In this document: positions 1-5,632 of the stretch, one piece after another | Numbering within the stretch: position 1 is the stretch's first letter | Layout of the letters: every line of letters begins with the position of its first letter | Source: an uncultured Oscillibacter sp. | GTDB lineage: Bacteria; Bacillota; Clostridia; Oscillospirales; Oscillospiraceae | Direction: 5' to 3' | Assembly (NCBI GenBank): GCA_900550685.1 | Contig: URTS01000117.1 | Location: 1-5,657 of the forward strand | DNA length: 5,657 bases | Notes under the pieces: generated by a model | The model's database searches: none | Told to the model about the DNA's origin: nothing | Seen by the model: only the letters and a program-made list of their open reading frames with translations | Program-made: the position numbers and the translations under genes

Positions 1-562
1 GCACCTTGGCGGCAGTCTTGGGGTCCAGGGCGGCGGTGTGCTCGTCCAGCAGCAGAAGCTGAGGAGGCACCATGGTGGCCATCAGCAGCGTCAGGGCCTG
101 CCGCTGGCCGCCGGAAAGCAGCCCCACCGGCTGGCGCATCCGGTCCTCCAGGCCCATATCCAGCTGCTTCAGCTGGTCCCGGAACGCCTCCCGGTCCTTC
201 TGGGAAAGGCGCTTGAAGGGGTTTCCGTGGGCGGAGCGGAGATAGGCCAGGGCCAGGTTTTCCTCAATGGTCATGTGGGAGGCCGTGCCCTTCAGCGGGT
301 CCTGGAACAGCCGCCCGATGCGGCGGCTCCGCTTGTGCTCCGGCAGGAAGGTGATGTCCGTGCCGCCCAGGGAAATGCTGCCGTCGTCCACATAAAAGCT
401 GCCGCCGATGGCGTTGAACAGGGTGGATTTGCCTGCGCCGTTGGAGCCGATGACGGTGACGAACTCCCCCTTTTCCAGATGGAGGGACAGGTCCGTGATG
501 GCCTTTTTCTCGTTGACGGTGCCGGGGTTGAAGGTCTTGGAAATATGTTGAATGTCCAGCAT
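1..562 (-). CDS. trpZ: ABC importer ATPase, TrpZ-type (3' end outside the window)
   Basis: This is the ATP-hydrolysing subunit of the importer encoded just upstream, and it is cytoplasmic and membrane-associated. 187 codons are visible from the ATG at 562, and the frame stays open to the left edge. The domains run in order: Walker A GSNGAGKS (39-46), Q-loop Q87 in FQDP, signature LSGGQ (149-153), and Walker B with D-loop LLLLDEHTAALDP (169-181). The histidine after the catalytic Glu174 (DEH rather than the common DEP) is typical, as I recall, of the COG1101/PhnK-like ATPases that accompany COG2984/COG4120 importers. The H-loop and C-terminus lie outside. An AGGGAGG ribosome site sits in the end of the preceding gene, whose stop codon is separated from this ATG by one base, so the two are translationally coupled. 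Family assignment is firm. The tryptophan substrate is inferred from the T-box leader of the operon. Confidence 0.93.
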   Translation of the reverse strand, partial: MLDIQHISKTFNPGTVNEKKAITDLSLHLEKGEFVTVIGSNGAGKSTLFNAIGGSFYVDDGSISLGGTDITFLPEHKRSRRIGRLFQDPLKGTASHMTIEENLALAYLRSAHGNPFKRLSQKDREAFRDQLKQLDMGLEDRMRQPVGLLSGGQRQALTLLMATMVPPQLLLLDEHTAALDPKTAAKV

Positions 563-563
563 G

Positions 564-1469
564 TCAGTTTCCTCCCTTTCCGGCGGCCAGCTTCCGCTTC
601 TGGAAGGCCGCCCACTGCCGGATGCTGGGGGCGGCGATGGCCAGGGCCACGATCACGGCGGTCAGCAGCTTCAGGCACTCCACCGGCACGATCTTGGTGT
701 AGAACACCACGGCATAGATGAAACGGTAGATCACAGAGCCCACCATCACCGCCAGCACGCCCTTGGCAACGGTGCGGCGGCCCAGGACCGTCTCACCGAT
801 GATGAGGCAGGCCAGGCCGATGACCACGATGCCGGTGCCGGAGTTGATGTCCACCGTTTTCTGATACTGGCCTACCATGGCCCCGGAGAGGGCCGTCAGG
901 GCGTTGGCCACGCACAGCCCCACGGTGATGGTGAAGGCTGGGTTCAGGGAAGAGGCCCGCACCATATCCGGGTTGTCGCCGGTGGCCCGGATGGAAAGGC
1001 CCATCCGGGTGCCCAGAAAGGCCAGCAGCAGCACACCTGCCAGAATGGTGACGGCAGCCGCCAGCAGCAGCTCATACCAATCGCCGCCGATGCCGGTATC
1101 CCGCAGCATAGTAAAAACCGTGCTGCCGCCCAGCAGGCTCTGGTTGGCCTTCCAGCCCATGGCCATCAGGTTCACGGTATACAGGCCCGTGTTGGTGACG
1201 ATGCCCGCCAGGATGGAAGGCACCCCCAGCTTTGTCTGCAAAAAGGCGGTGACAAATCCGGCGCAGGCGCCTGCCGCCATAGCGGCGGGGATGGCCAGGA
1301 TGGGGTGCCCCGCGGCGGTGAGGGCCACGGACACCGCCGCCCCCAGAACGAAGCAGCCGTCGGTGGTCAGGTCCGCGATATCCAGGATCCGGTAGCTCAG
1401 AAACAGGGCCATAGCCACCAGGGCGTAGAGAAAGCCCAGTTCCAGGGCGGTTTGGGTAATGATCAGCAA
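564..1469 (-). CDS. trpY: ABC importer permease, TrpY-type
   Basis: This is the integral membrane channel subunit of the importer, 301 aa. It is a very hydrophobic protein with roughly eight to nine predicted membrane spans. Family-typical features are ADLTTDG (32-38) after the first span, the conserved LGVPSILAGIVTNTGLY segment (81-97), and the cytoplasmic coupling loop GLSIRATGDNPDMVRASSLNP (about 157-177), which contacts the ATPase. The C-terminal tail is basic (KRKLAAGKGG). It belongs to the LivH/BPD_transp_2 superfamily, COG4120-like. The start is a TTG at 1469-1467, chosen because GAAAGGAG (1486-1479) lies 9 nt upstream and no in-frame ATG is placed as well. Its TGA (566-564) is one base from the ATPase ATG. 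A strong hairpin precedes its ribosome site. Substrate is inferred from the leader and family: aromatic amino acid, most likely tryptophan. Confidence 0.93.
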   Translation of the reverse strand: MLIITQTALELGFLYALVAMALFLSYRILDIADLTTDGCFVLGAAVSVALTAAGHPILAIPAAMAAGACAGFVTAFLQTKLGVPSILAGIVTNTGLYTVNLMAMGWKANQSLLGGSTVFTMLRDTGIGGDWYELLLAAAVTILAGVLLLAFLGTRMGLSIRATGDNPDMVRASSLNPAFTITVGLCVANALTALSGAMVGQYQKTVDINSGTGIVVIGLACLIIGETVLGRRTVAKGVLAVMVGSVIYRFIYAVVFYTKIVPVECLKLLTAVIVALAIAAPSIRQWAAFQKRKLAAGKGGN

Positions 1470-1489
1470 GAGGAAGCGCTCCTTTCAAG

Positions 1490-1527
1490 CCGCATCCCCC
1501 GGCGGTCAGCCGGGGGAGCAGGTGCGG
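1490..1527 (-). promoter_or_regulatory. Intercistronic GC-rich hairpin between trpX and trpY
   Basis: In the minus-strand RNA a perfect 9-bp stem (TCCCCCGGC, pairing 1517-1509 with 1503-1495) closes a 5-nt loop. An outer CCGCA/TGCGG stem (1527-1523 with 1494-1490) is separated from it by a 5-nt one-sided internal loop. No U-run follows; the next bases are the permease Shine-Dalgarno region. It is therefore not a standard intrinsic terminator. Hairpins in this position, just after a binding-protein gene, commonly protect the upstream message from 3' exonucleases and give excess binding protein over the membrane subunits. That role is inferred here, not shown. Confidence 0.7.
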
Positions 1528-1544
1528 TGATTTGATCTGCGGGA

Positions 1545-2600
1545 TCAGTCCTCGGTAGTGGTGACCTCCACCACGGTGCCCATGCTGTCGAAGCAGGAAT
1601 AATCAGCCTGCTGGCCGATCAGGGCCGCGGTCTCGGTGTTGACGGTGATGATGCCGCCGTCCATCAGGTAGTAATCCTCCAGGCCGTCCATGCCGTCGGT
1701 CATGGCGGTGTAAGCCAGGTCGGCGGTCTGGGTGCCCAGGTCGGTGTAGTTCACGCCGCAGGTGGCATAGGCGCCATTGCGGACGAAGGAGTCAGCGCCG
1801 GTGTAGTGTGGAATGCCGGCCTTGGCCAGGTCCTCGTAGATAGCCAGCTCAGCGGCCATGATCACGTTGTCGGTGGGGGTGAACACAGCGTCCACATCGG
1901 CGGCGATGAGAGCGGAAGCGGCGGCCACAACCTCGTCGTTGGTATTGGCGGTCTGCTCCACGTACTCGATGCCCTTGCCGTCCAGATAGGCCTTGGCGTC
2001 AGCAATGGGCTTGGTGGAGTTGGGCTCGGACAGGGAGTACAGCAGGCCCACCTTGGCCACATCGGGGTTCTGGGCAAACATCATGTCCATGATGAATTCG
2101 GTGTTCAGTGCGTCGCTGGTGCCGGTGACATAGTCGATGCCGGTGAGGCTGGCGGCCTCGGGGTCGGAAACGGCGGCATAGACAACGGGGGTCTTGGTCT
2201 CCTCTGCGGAGAGGGCGGCGATCTGGGCGGCGGTGGTGGCGATGGGGATGATGGCGTCCACGCCGTCGGCGATGGCCTGGTCGGAAAGCTGCTTCAGGGT
2301 GCTCTGGTCGTTCTGGCCGGAGGTGATGTCATATTCAATGGTGATGCCGTTATCAGCGGCGATCTTGTCCAGCTCGGCGGCCACGGCGTTGGCGATCTCG
2401 TCCAGGGAGGCGTGGTCCAGCTGCTTGATGATGGCCACCTTGTAGGTCTTGGTTTCGGTGTCGGCGGGTTCGGCGGTGCTCTGGTCATCAGAGGTATCGG
2501 CGGGAGCTTCGGTCTTGCTGCCGCAGGCGGCCAGGGACAGCGTCATGGCACAGGCAAGGGTCAGGGGCAGGAATTTCTTCATTACGTTGCGCTTTTTCAT
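1545..2600 (-). CDS. trpX: ABC importer substrate-binding lipoprotein, TrpX-type
   Basis: This is the extracytoplasmic receptor that captures the substrate and delivers it to the permease, 351 aa from the ATG at 2600. An upstream in-frame TTG would add five residues. I reject it because it overlaps the GGAGG Shine-Dalgarno (2613-2609), which is spaced 8 nt from the ATG. A lipoprotein signal peptide is clear: basic MKKRNVMKKF, a hydrophobic core, and lipobox LAAC with Cys26 as the lipidated residue. An acidic Thr/Ser/Ala-rich linker of about 25 residues follows. The mature part has COG2984/ABC_sub_bind (PBP1-like) hallmarks: VAIIKQLDHASLDEI at the first strand, VYAAVSDPEA, VTGTSDALN, VGLLYSLSEPNS, VFTPTDNVI, and a late ATCGVNYTDLGTQTADLA helix. 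The streptococcal TrpX tryptophan-binding proteins belong to this family. It is the first gene after the Trp-specifier T-box, which supports a tryptophan role. Phenylalanine or tyrosine binding cannot be excluded from sequence. Confidence 0.94.
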   Translation of the reverse strand: MKKRNVMKKFLPLTLACAMTLSLAACGSKTEAPADTSDDQSTAEPADTETKTYKVAIIKQLDHASLDEIANAVAAELDKIAADNGITIEYDITSGQNDQSTLKQLSDQAIADGVDAIIPIATTAAQIAALSAEETKTPVVYAAVSDPEAASLTGIDYVTGTSDALNTEFIMDMMFAQNPDVAKVGLLYSLSEPNSTKPIADAKAYLDGKGIEYVEQTANTNDEVVAAASALIAADVDAVFTPTDNVIMAAELAIYEDLAKAGIPHYTGADSFVRNGAYATCGVNYTDLGTQTADLAYTAMTDGMDGLEDYYLMDGGIITVNTETAALIGQQADYSCFDSMGTVVEVTTTED

Positions 2601-2650
2601 TTTGGGTTCCTCCAAATAAAATATAGAATGTTTGAGCGGCAGATGACCGT

Positions 2651-2671
2651 TCCGGCTGTGCCAGGGCCGGA
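2651..2671 (-). promoter_or_regulatory. Small hairpin in the trpX 5' UTR
   Basis: After the T-box terminator, the read-through RNA has TCCGGC paired with GCCGGA across a 9-nt loop. It lies about 38 nt upstream of the trpX Shine-Dalgarno and has no U-tract. It may simply insulate the ribosome site from the leader. Function unknown. Confidence 0.4.
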
Positions 2672-2679
2672 GCGGAAAT

Positions 2680-2718
2680 AAAAAAACAGCCTTCGCCCCA
2701 CGTATGGGACAAAAGCTG
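2680..2718 (-). terminator. Intrinsic terminator of the T-box leader
   Basis: A 13-bp stem pairs CAGCTTTTGTCCC (2718-2706) with GGGGCGAAGGCTG (2699-2687 in minus-strand order), with a few G-U pairs and a 7-nt loop (ATACGTG). It is followed immediately by seven Us (2686-2680). The 5' arm contains the CCC that the T-box antiterminator needs, which makes the pair conditional. Confidence 0.93.
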
Positions 2719-2962
2719 GTGCTTCTGCGATACCACCCAAATTGACGTTTTCACGTCCACTCGCTTACGCGTACCATCATACGCGCCCCGATGGATAACG
2801 GGTGGGATTCCCGTCGGCCTCTACTTGGTTGCCCGTTCGGACCGCCCTCCGGAGTCCATTCGCCAGCCGTCCCCTGCTCCGATCCCACCGCCCGGAACTC
2901 TCTGAAAGGTTGTCTCAACTGGGTACTGCTCTCCGTCATAGGTTTGCTTTGTTGCTTTGATG
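2680..2962 (-). promoter_or_regulatory. T-box riboswitch with Trp (UGG) specifier, controlling trpXYZ
   Basis: This is a transcription-attenuation leader that reads tRNA charging. In minus-strand RNA order: stem I begins near 2936 (GACGGAGAGCAGTA, K-turn and specifier-loop 5' side), then the AG-bulge segment CAGAGAG, then a GGTGGGATC distal loop. The lower stem GGAG/CTCC and the stem CCAG/CTGG enclose a specifier loop reading CGAATGGA, placing the codon UGG at 2858-2856. Next come the hairpins ACGGG/CCCGT (2814-2798), CGCGTA/TACGCG (2785-2768) and GACGT-GAAA-ACGTC (2757-2744). The T-box sequence TGGGTGGTATCGC (2739-2727) matches the GGGUGGNACCGCG consensus with one C-to-U change. UGGG (2739-2736) can pair with CCCA (2708-2705), which also lies in the terminator stem, so antiterminator and terminator exclude each other. 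Uncharged tRNA-Trp should permit transcription. Leader identity is near certain; the specifier reading is strong. Confidence 0.95.
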
Positions 2963-2968
2963 TGTTGT

Positions 2969-2996
2969 ATTATAGCGCGGATTTTTCAGATGTCAA
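2969..2996 (-). promoter_or_regulatory. Sigma-A promoter of the trpXYZ operon
   Basis: A perfect -35 TTGACA (2996-2991), a 16-bp spacer and a perfect -10 TATAAT (2974-2969) are present. Transcription should start near 2962, just upstream of T-box stem I. With both hexamers at consensus, the basal promoter is strong, so control presumably rests on the leader. No operator-like repeat is evident around it. Confidence 0.92.
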
Positions 2997-3039
2997 GCCC
3001 CGTTTTTTCCGGGTTTTCCGGCAGATTCCCCTTCAAAGG

Positions 3040-3081
3040 CCGGTTTTGGGCCCCGGTGGGCCGAAAATGGGGCCGTTTTTT
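3040..3081 (+). terminator. Possible rightward intrinsic terminator upstream of the pseudogene
   Basis: GGCCCC (3049-3054) pairs with GGGGCC (3069-3074) and is followed by G and six Ts (3076-3081). A longer alternative pairs CCG-TTTT-GGCCC (3040-3053) with GGGCC-AAAA-TGG (3058-3070) around a CGGT loop, with one mismatch and one bulge. No rightward gene precedes it in the window. It may block antisense transcription, be the end of a deleted gene, or be incidental. The stretch from about 2997 to 3170 otherwise shows nothing I can name. Confidence 0.4.
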
Positions 3082-3170
3082 GTGCACCCCTGCAAAAGCG
3101 GCGGGAATTTCCTCAGCCAAATACCGTCAGATTCCGCAAAATCAAAAAAATTACAGGCGGTCAAATTACC

Positions 3171-3856
3171 ACCCGCTTTGCCAAGCTGGCGGACAAGTCC
3201 TCCAAGGCGGCCAAGCTGTTCAACGCCGTTCATAAGGCCCAGGTGTCCTGGCGGCGGATCAAGCCCCTGATGCAGCCGGTGCAGCCCCTGCCAGAGCTGC
3301 CGCCCAGAAAGGCGGTGCCCATCCAGGCGGAGGACCTCAGCTTTGCCTATCCCGGAGAGGCCCCTCTCTTTTCCGGTCTTTCCTTCACCCTCCGGCCCGG
3401 GCAGATCATCGGCGTCACTGGCCCGGTGGCCTGCGGCAAATCCACATTGGGCCGGGTCTTTCTGTGCGAGTCCCCCTACGGGGGCATCTCCGCTTCGGGG
3501 ACCGGGAGCTGCGGGACGTGACCTTCGGCTATGATGAACAGGAAACCGTCCTCCGCCATCTCCGCTTTCAGGTGGCGGAGGGGGAACAGGTCACCCTGAC
3601 CGGCTGCACCGGCGCCGGCAAGAGCACCGTGTTCAAGCTGCTGTTGGGTCTTTACGCCCCCCAGGAGGGGGCTGTGCTGCTGCAGGGCGTCCCCGCTTCG
3701 GAGATCCCCCCGTCGGAGCGGCGGAAGCTCTTTGGCTGCGTGGAGCAGAGCTTCCACCGGGTGCCCGGCACCGTCCGGGACCAGATCACCCTCTACGACC
3801 GTACCGTCGCGGACATGGGCCTCCTCATCCCCATCGGACCGGCAGAGACTGCCTGA
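3171..3856 (+). pseudogene. Chimeric remnant of two ABC-exporter (MdlB/COG1132-type) half-transporters
   Basis: Homology begins abruptly in the helix linking the last membrane span to the nucleotide-binding domain: FAKLADKSSKAAKLFN, then KAQVSWRRIKPLM. It continues into a first ATPase domain with AEDLSFAYPG and Walker A GPVACGKS (3420-3443). This frame shifts by one base near a GTAGGGGG-complement run at 3480-3484. The next frame resumes the expected strand (GHLRFGDRELR) and then jumps, around 3512-3520, to the beginning of a second ATPase domain: DVTFGYDEQETVLRHL, Walker A GCTGAGKS (3602-3625), Q-loop region FGCVEQSFHRVPGTVRDQ. Homology stops near 3814 and a stop follows at 3854-3856. There is no membrane domain, ABC signature, Walker B or H-loop in either half. 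The likely history is loss of the DNA between two adjacent heterodimer genes plus end erosion. The family is clear; the exported substrate is unknown. No functional transporter can be made. Confidence 0.88.
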
Positions 3857-3866
3857 TGTGATCCGC

Positions 3867-3904
3867 AAAAGGAAGCACCGCCCTTCCGGGCGGTGCTTCC
3901 TTCT
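3867..3904 (-). terminator. Terminator of the NCS2 permease gene
   Basis: A perfect 13-bp stem pairs GGAAGCACCGCCC (3871-3883) with GGGCGGTGCTTCC (3888-3900) around a TTCC tetraloop. Leftward transcripts end in UUUU (3870-3867). Two more A-T pairs extend the stem. It lies 21 bp after the permease stop codon and between converging reading frames. On the plus strand the following bases (TTCTAT) are a poorer U-tract, so action is mainly leftward. Confidence 0.88.
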
Positions 3905-3921
3905 ATGTATTTTGCTGCGCC

Positions 3922-5277
3922 TTACATGCTCTCGTACCGGCTGGGGTCCCGGGGCAGGCAGATATCCAGGATCAGACCCACCACGAACACACCGGCCACC
4001 ATGTTTCCGGCGAAAATGTCACCGATGAAGGCAGGCATCTGGTCGAAAAAGCCCTCCACCTGGGTAACGCCCACGCCGATGCAGATGGATGTGGCAGCGA
4101 TCAGGGTGTTGCGGGGCGTCATTCCCGCGTCGTACATCATCCGGATGCCGGACATCATAATGGAACCGAACATGATGACCGTACAGCCGCCCAGCACGCA
4201 GTCCGGCAGGGTGGTGAAGAAGGCCCCGATGGGCAGAAACAGGCCGCCCAAAATCATAGCCAGGGCGCCGAACATGATGGTAAAGCGGTTGACCACGTGG
4301 GTCATGGAGATCAGGCCCACGTTCTGGCTGAAGGAGGTGATGGGGGAGCAGCCGAACACACCGCCGGAGAGGGCGGAGGCAAAACCGTCCACGCACAGGG
4401 AGCCGGAGATCTCCTCCACGGTGATGTCCCGGCCCAGGCCGCCGGTGCAGCAGGCCGTGGTGTCCCCGATGGTCTCCACCGCGGAGACGATGAACACCAG
4501 GCAGAAGGACAAAATGGCCCCCAACTGGAACTGGGGCTTGAAGGCAAATAGCTGGGGCACCGCCACGATGCCCAGTTCCCGGATGGTGCTGCCCATACCG
4601 GCGAAGTCCACCATGCCGAAGAAGATGGACACCACATAGCCCACCATCATGCCCAGCAGGACATACAGCTGTTTGGCGACGCCCTTGAGGGTGGTGTGAA
4701 AAACGAGGGCGGCGGCAAGGGTGATGGTGGCCACCAGCAGGTTCTGCCAGGAGCCCAGGGGATAGGCAGAGGAGGAGCCGAAGGAGGACACGCCCACATT
4801 CAGGATGCTCAGTCCGATGGACACCACCACGCAGGCCGAGACGATGGGCGAGATGAGTCTGCGCCAGTACTTGGCCGTCAGACCCAGGATACCCTCAAAG
4901 CAGCCGCCTACGATGATGGCCCCCACCATGATGCCGTAGTCCTGGGAGGCCGTGGCCAGGCAGGCCGCCAGAAAGGTAAAGCTGATGCCCATGACCACCG
5001 GCAGACCGGAGCCGATCTTCCAGACGGGGTACAGCTGGAGCAGCGTGCCGATGCCGGCGATAAGCATACAGTTCTGCAGCAGCCGCGCCGTTTCCACCGC
5101 CGTAAAGGGCTGGCCGTTGTACACAGCCACGGAAGAAATGATGATAAGGGGCGCAATGTTGGCCACGAACATGGCCAGCACGTGCTGCAAACCGAAGGGG
5201 ATGGCCTTGGCGACGGGTACGCGTCCCTCCAACCGGTAGATGTTTTCGATCCGGGCCTCCTGCGCTGTTTTTTTCAT
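3922..5277 (-). CDS. NCS2-family nucleobase permease, xanthine/urate type
   Basis: This is a proton-coupled purine uptake carrier of the inner (only) membrane, 451 aa, the usual length. The chosen ATG (5277) has AAAGGAGAG upstream; the longer frame starting 69 bases earlier lacks a site and adds an unconserved, non-hydrophobic extension. Family motifs in order: QH in the first span (Q31-H32), the TM8 motif ETIGDT (268-273) with the substrate-binding Glu268 and Asp272, SGSLCVDGFAS with Asp297, and the NCS2 signature QN-G-T-R (Q318, N319, G321, T326, R331). ETIGD rather than the AEHIG of UraA places it with xanthine/uric-acid carriers; exact specificity is not certain. It is monocistronic here, with its own promoter and terminator. 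No purine-catabolism gene adjoins it and no purine riboswitch is recognisable in its leader. Confidence 0.94.
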   Translation of the reverse strand: MKKTAQEARIENIYRLEGRVPVAKAIPFGLQHVLAMFVANIAPLIIISSVAVYNGQPFTAVETARLLQNCMLIAGIGTLLQLYPVWKIGSGLPVVMGISFTFLAACLATASQDYGIMVGAIIVGGCFEGILGLTAKYWRRLISPIVSACVVVSIGLSILNVGVSSFGSSSAYPLGSWQNLLVATITLAAALVFHTTLKGVAKQLYVLLGMMVGYVVSIFFGMVDFAGMGSTIRELGIVAVPQLFAFKPQFQLGAILSFCLVFIVSAVETIGDTTACCTGGLGRDITVEEISGSLCVDGFASALSGGVFGCSPITSFSQNVGLISMTHVVNRFTIMFGALAMILGGLFLPIGAFFTTLPDCVLGGCTVIMFGSIMMSGIRMMYDAGMTPRNTLIAATSICIGVGVTQVEGFFDQMPAFIGDIFAGNMVAGVFVVGLILDICLPRDPSRYESM

Positions 5278-5300
5278 ACGATCTCTCCTTTTGTACGTTT

Positions 5301-5320
5301 GCCGAACCAGACGGTCCGGC
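5301..5320 (-). promoter_or_regulatory. Hairpin in the permease 5' UTR
   Basis: GCCGGACC pairs with GGTTCGGC (8 bp, one G-U) around GTCT in the minus-strand RNA. It ends about 11 nt before the AAAGGAG ribosome site. There is no U-tract. It may shape ribosome access, but nothing ties it to a known riboswitch. Confidence 0.4.
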
Positions 5321-5375
5321 GGCCATGGGCACGAAAAGGGCCGCAAAAGTTGCCCGCAGCGGTTTGGTGTTTGGT

Positions 5376-5443
5376 ACCTGTATCCAGCATAGTCCTGTTT
5401 CCCGCTGTTTTCAACCTGTATTTTGCAGTTTGCAGGTATCTGC
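5376..5443 (-). repeat. ATACAGGT direct repeats and palindrome around the permease promoter
   Basis: On the minus strand ATACAGGT occurs at 5421-5414, sharing one base with the -35 box, and again at 5383-5376 over the expected start site, exactly 38 bp apart. An inverted relative, GATACCTGC, lies upstream within a 12-bp imperfect palindrome (GCAGGTATCTGC on the plus strand, 5432-5443). The arrangement resembles operator half-sites for a transcription factor, but I cannot name the regulator. Confidence 0.45.
5386..5414 (-). promoter_or_regulatory. Probable sigma-A promoter of the NCS2 permease gene
   Basis: TTGAAA (5414-5409; five of six match the -35 consensus) is followed by 17 bp and then TATGCT (5391-5386; four of six match the -10). 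The inferred start is near 5379, giving a leader of about 100 nt. It is the best-spaced pair upstream of the permease. ATACAGGT copies overlap the -35 and the start site. Confidence 0.6.
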
Positions 5444-5495
5444 TTACAAGCGCACGGGGTGGAGACAGCGAGTTCGCACTTCTTAATGACAGTCC

Positions 5496-5537
5496 AAAAA
5501 GAAACAGGACATCCGTTTGGATGTCCTGTTTCTTTTT
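5496..5537. terminator. Strong bidirectional hairpin terminator
   Basis: A perfect 19-bp stem pairs 5496-5514 with 5519-5537 around the loop GTTT. The core arm is GAAACAGGACATCC. The outer arms are A5/T5, giving a U-tract in both directions. Leftward it would stop transcripts entering from beyond the right edge before they reach the permease promoter. Rightward, no gene in the window needs it. Between this hairpin and the promoter (5422-5495) I see no gene. Confidence 0.85.
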
Positions 5538-5596
5538 GCTTTGCGTTGACAAAAAAGATGCAACATTTCCTGTTGTCCGCAAGGAAAGGGATGTTT

Positions 5597-5632
5597 GCAG
5601 GGGAAACCTTAGCCGGGTTTCCCCTGCTTTTT
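5597..5632 (+). terminator. Rightward intrinsic terminator near the window edge
   Basis: GCAGGGGAAACC (5597-5608) pairs with GGTTTCCCCTGC (5616-5627), a perfect 12-bp stem with a 7-nt loop, followed by five Ts (5628-5632). On the opposite strand the stem is followed by AAACA, so it works only rightward. No rightward coding gene lies to its left. Confidence 0.75.

Noticed and set aside
1806..2681. Long plus-strand glycine/valine-rich frame of 291 codons opposite trpX
   Set aside because: It is a low-complexity shadow of a GC-rich gene. The opposite strand has a clear signal peptide and family motifs.
2791..3270. Plus-strand open frame of 159 codons over the T-box leader and pseudogene edge
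   Set aside because: It is antisense to a complete riboswitch, crosses the promoter, has no Shine-Dalgarno and shows no recognisable domain.
5278..5346. N-terminal extension of the permease by 23 residues
   Set aside because: It has no Shine-Dalgarno, the composition is unlike the family, and it would include the 5' UTR hairpin; the ATG at 5277 has AAAGGAG.
5278..5380. Purine (guanine/xanthine) riboswitch upstream of the nucleobase permease
   Set aside because: I looked for the conserved purine-aptamer junction sequences in the leader and found none.
5274..5582. Minus-strand frame of 102 codons upstream of the permease
   Set aside because: It passes through the strong bidirectional terminator and the promoter, and shows no domain or ribosome site.
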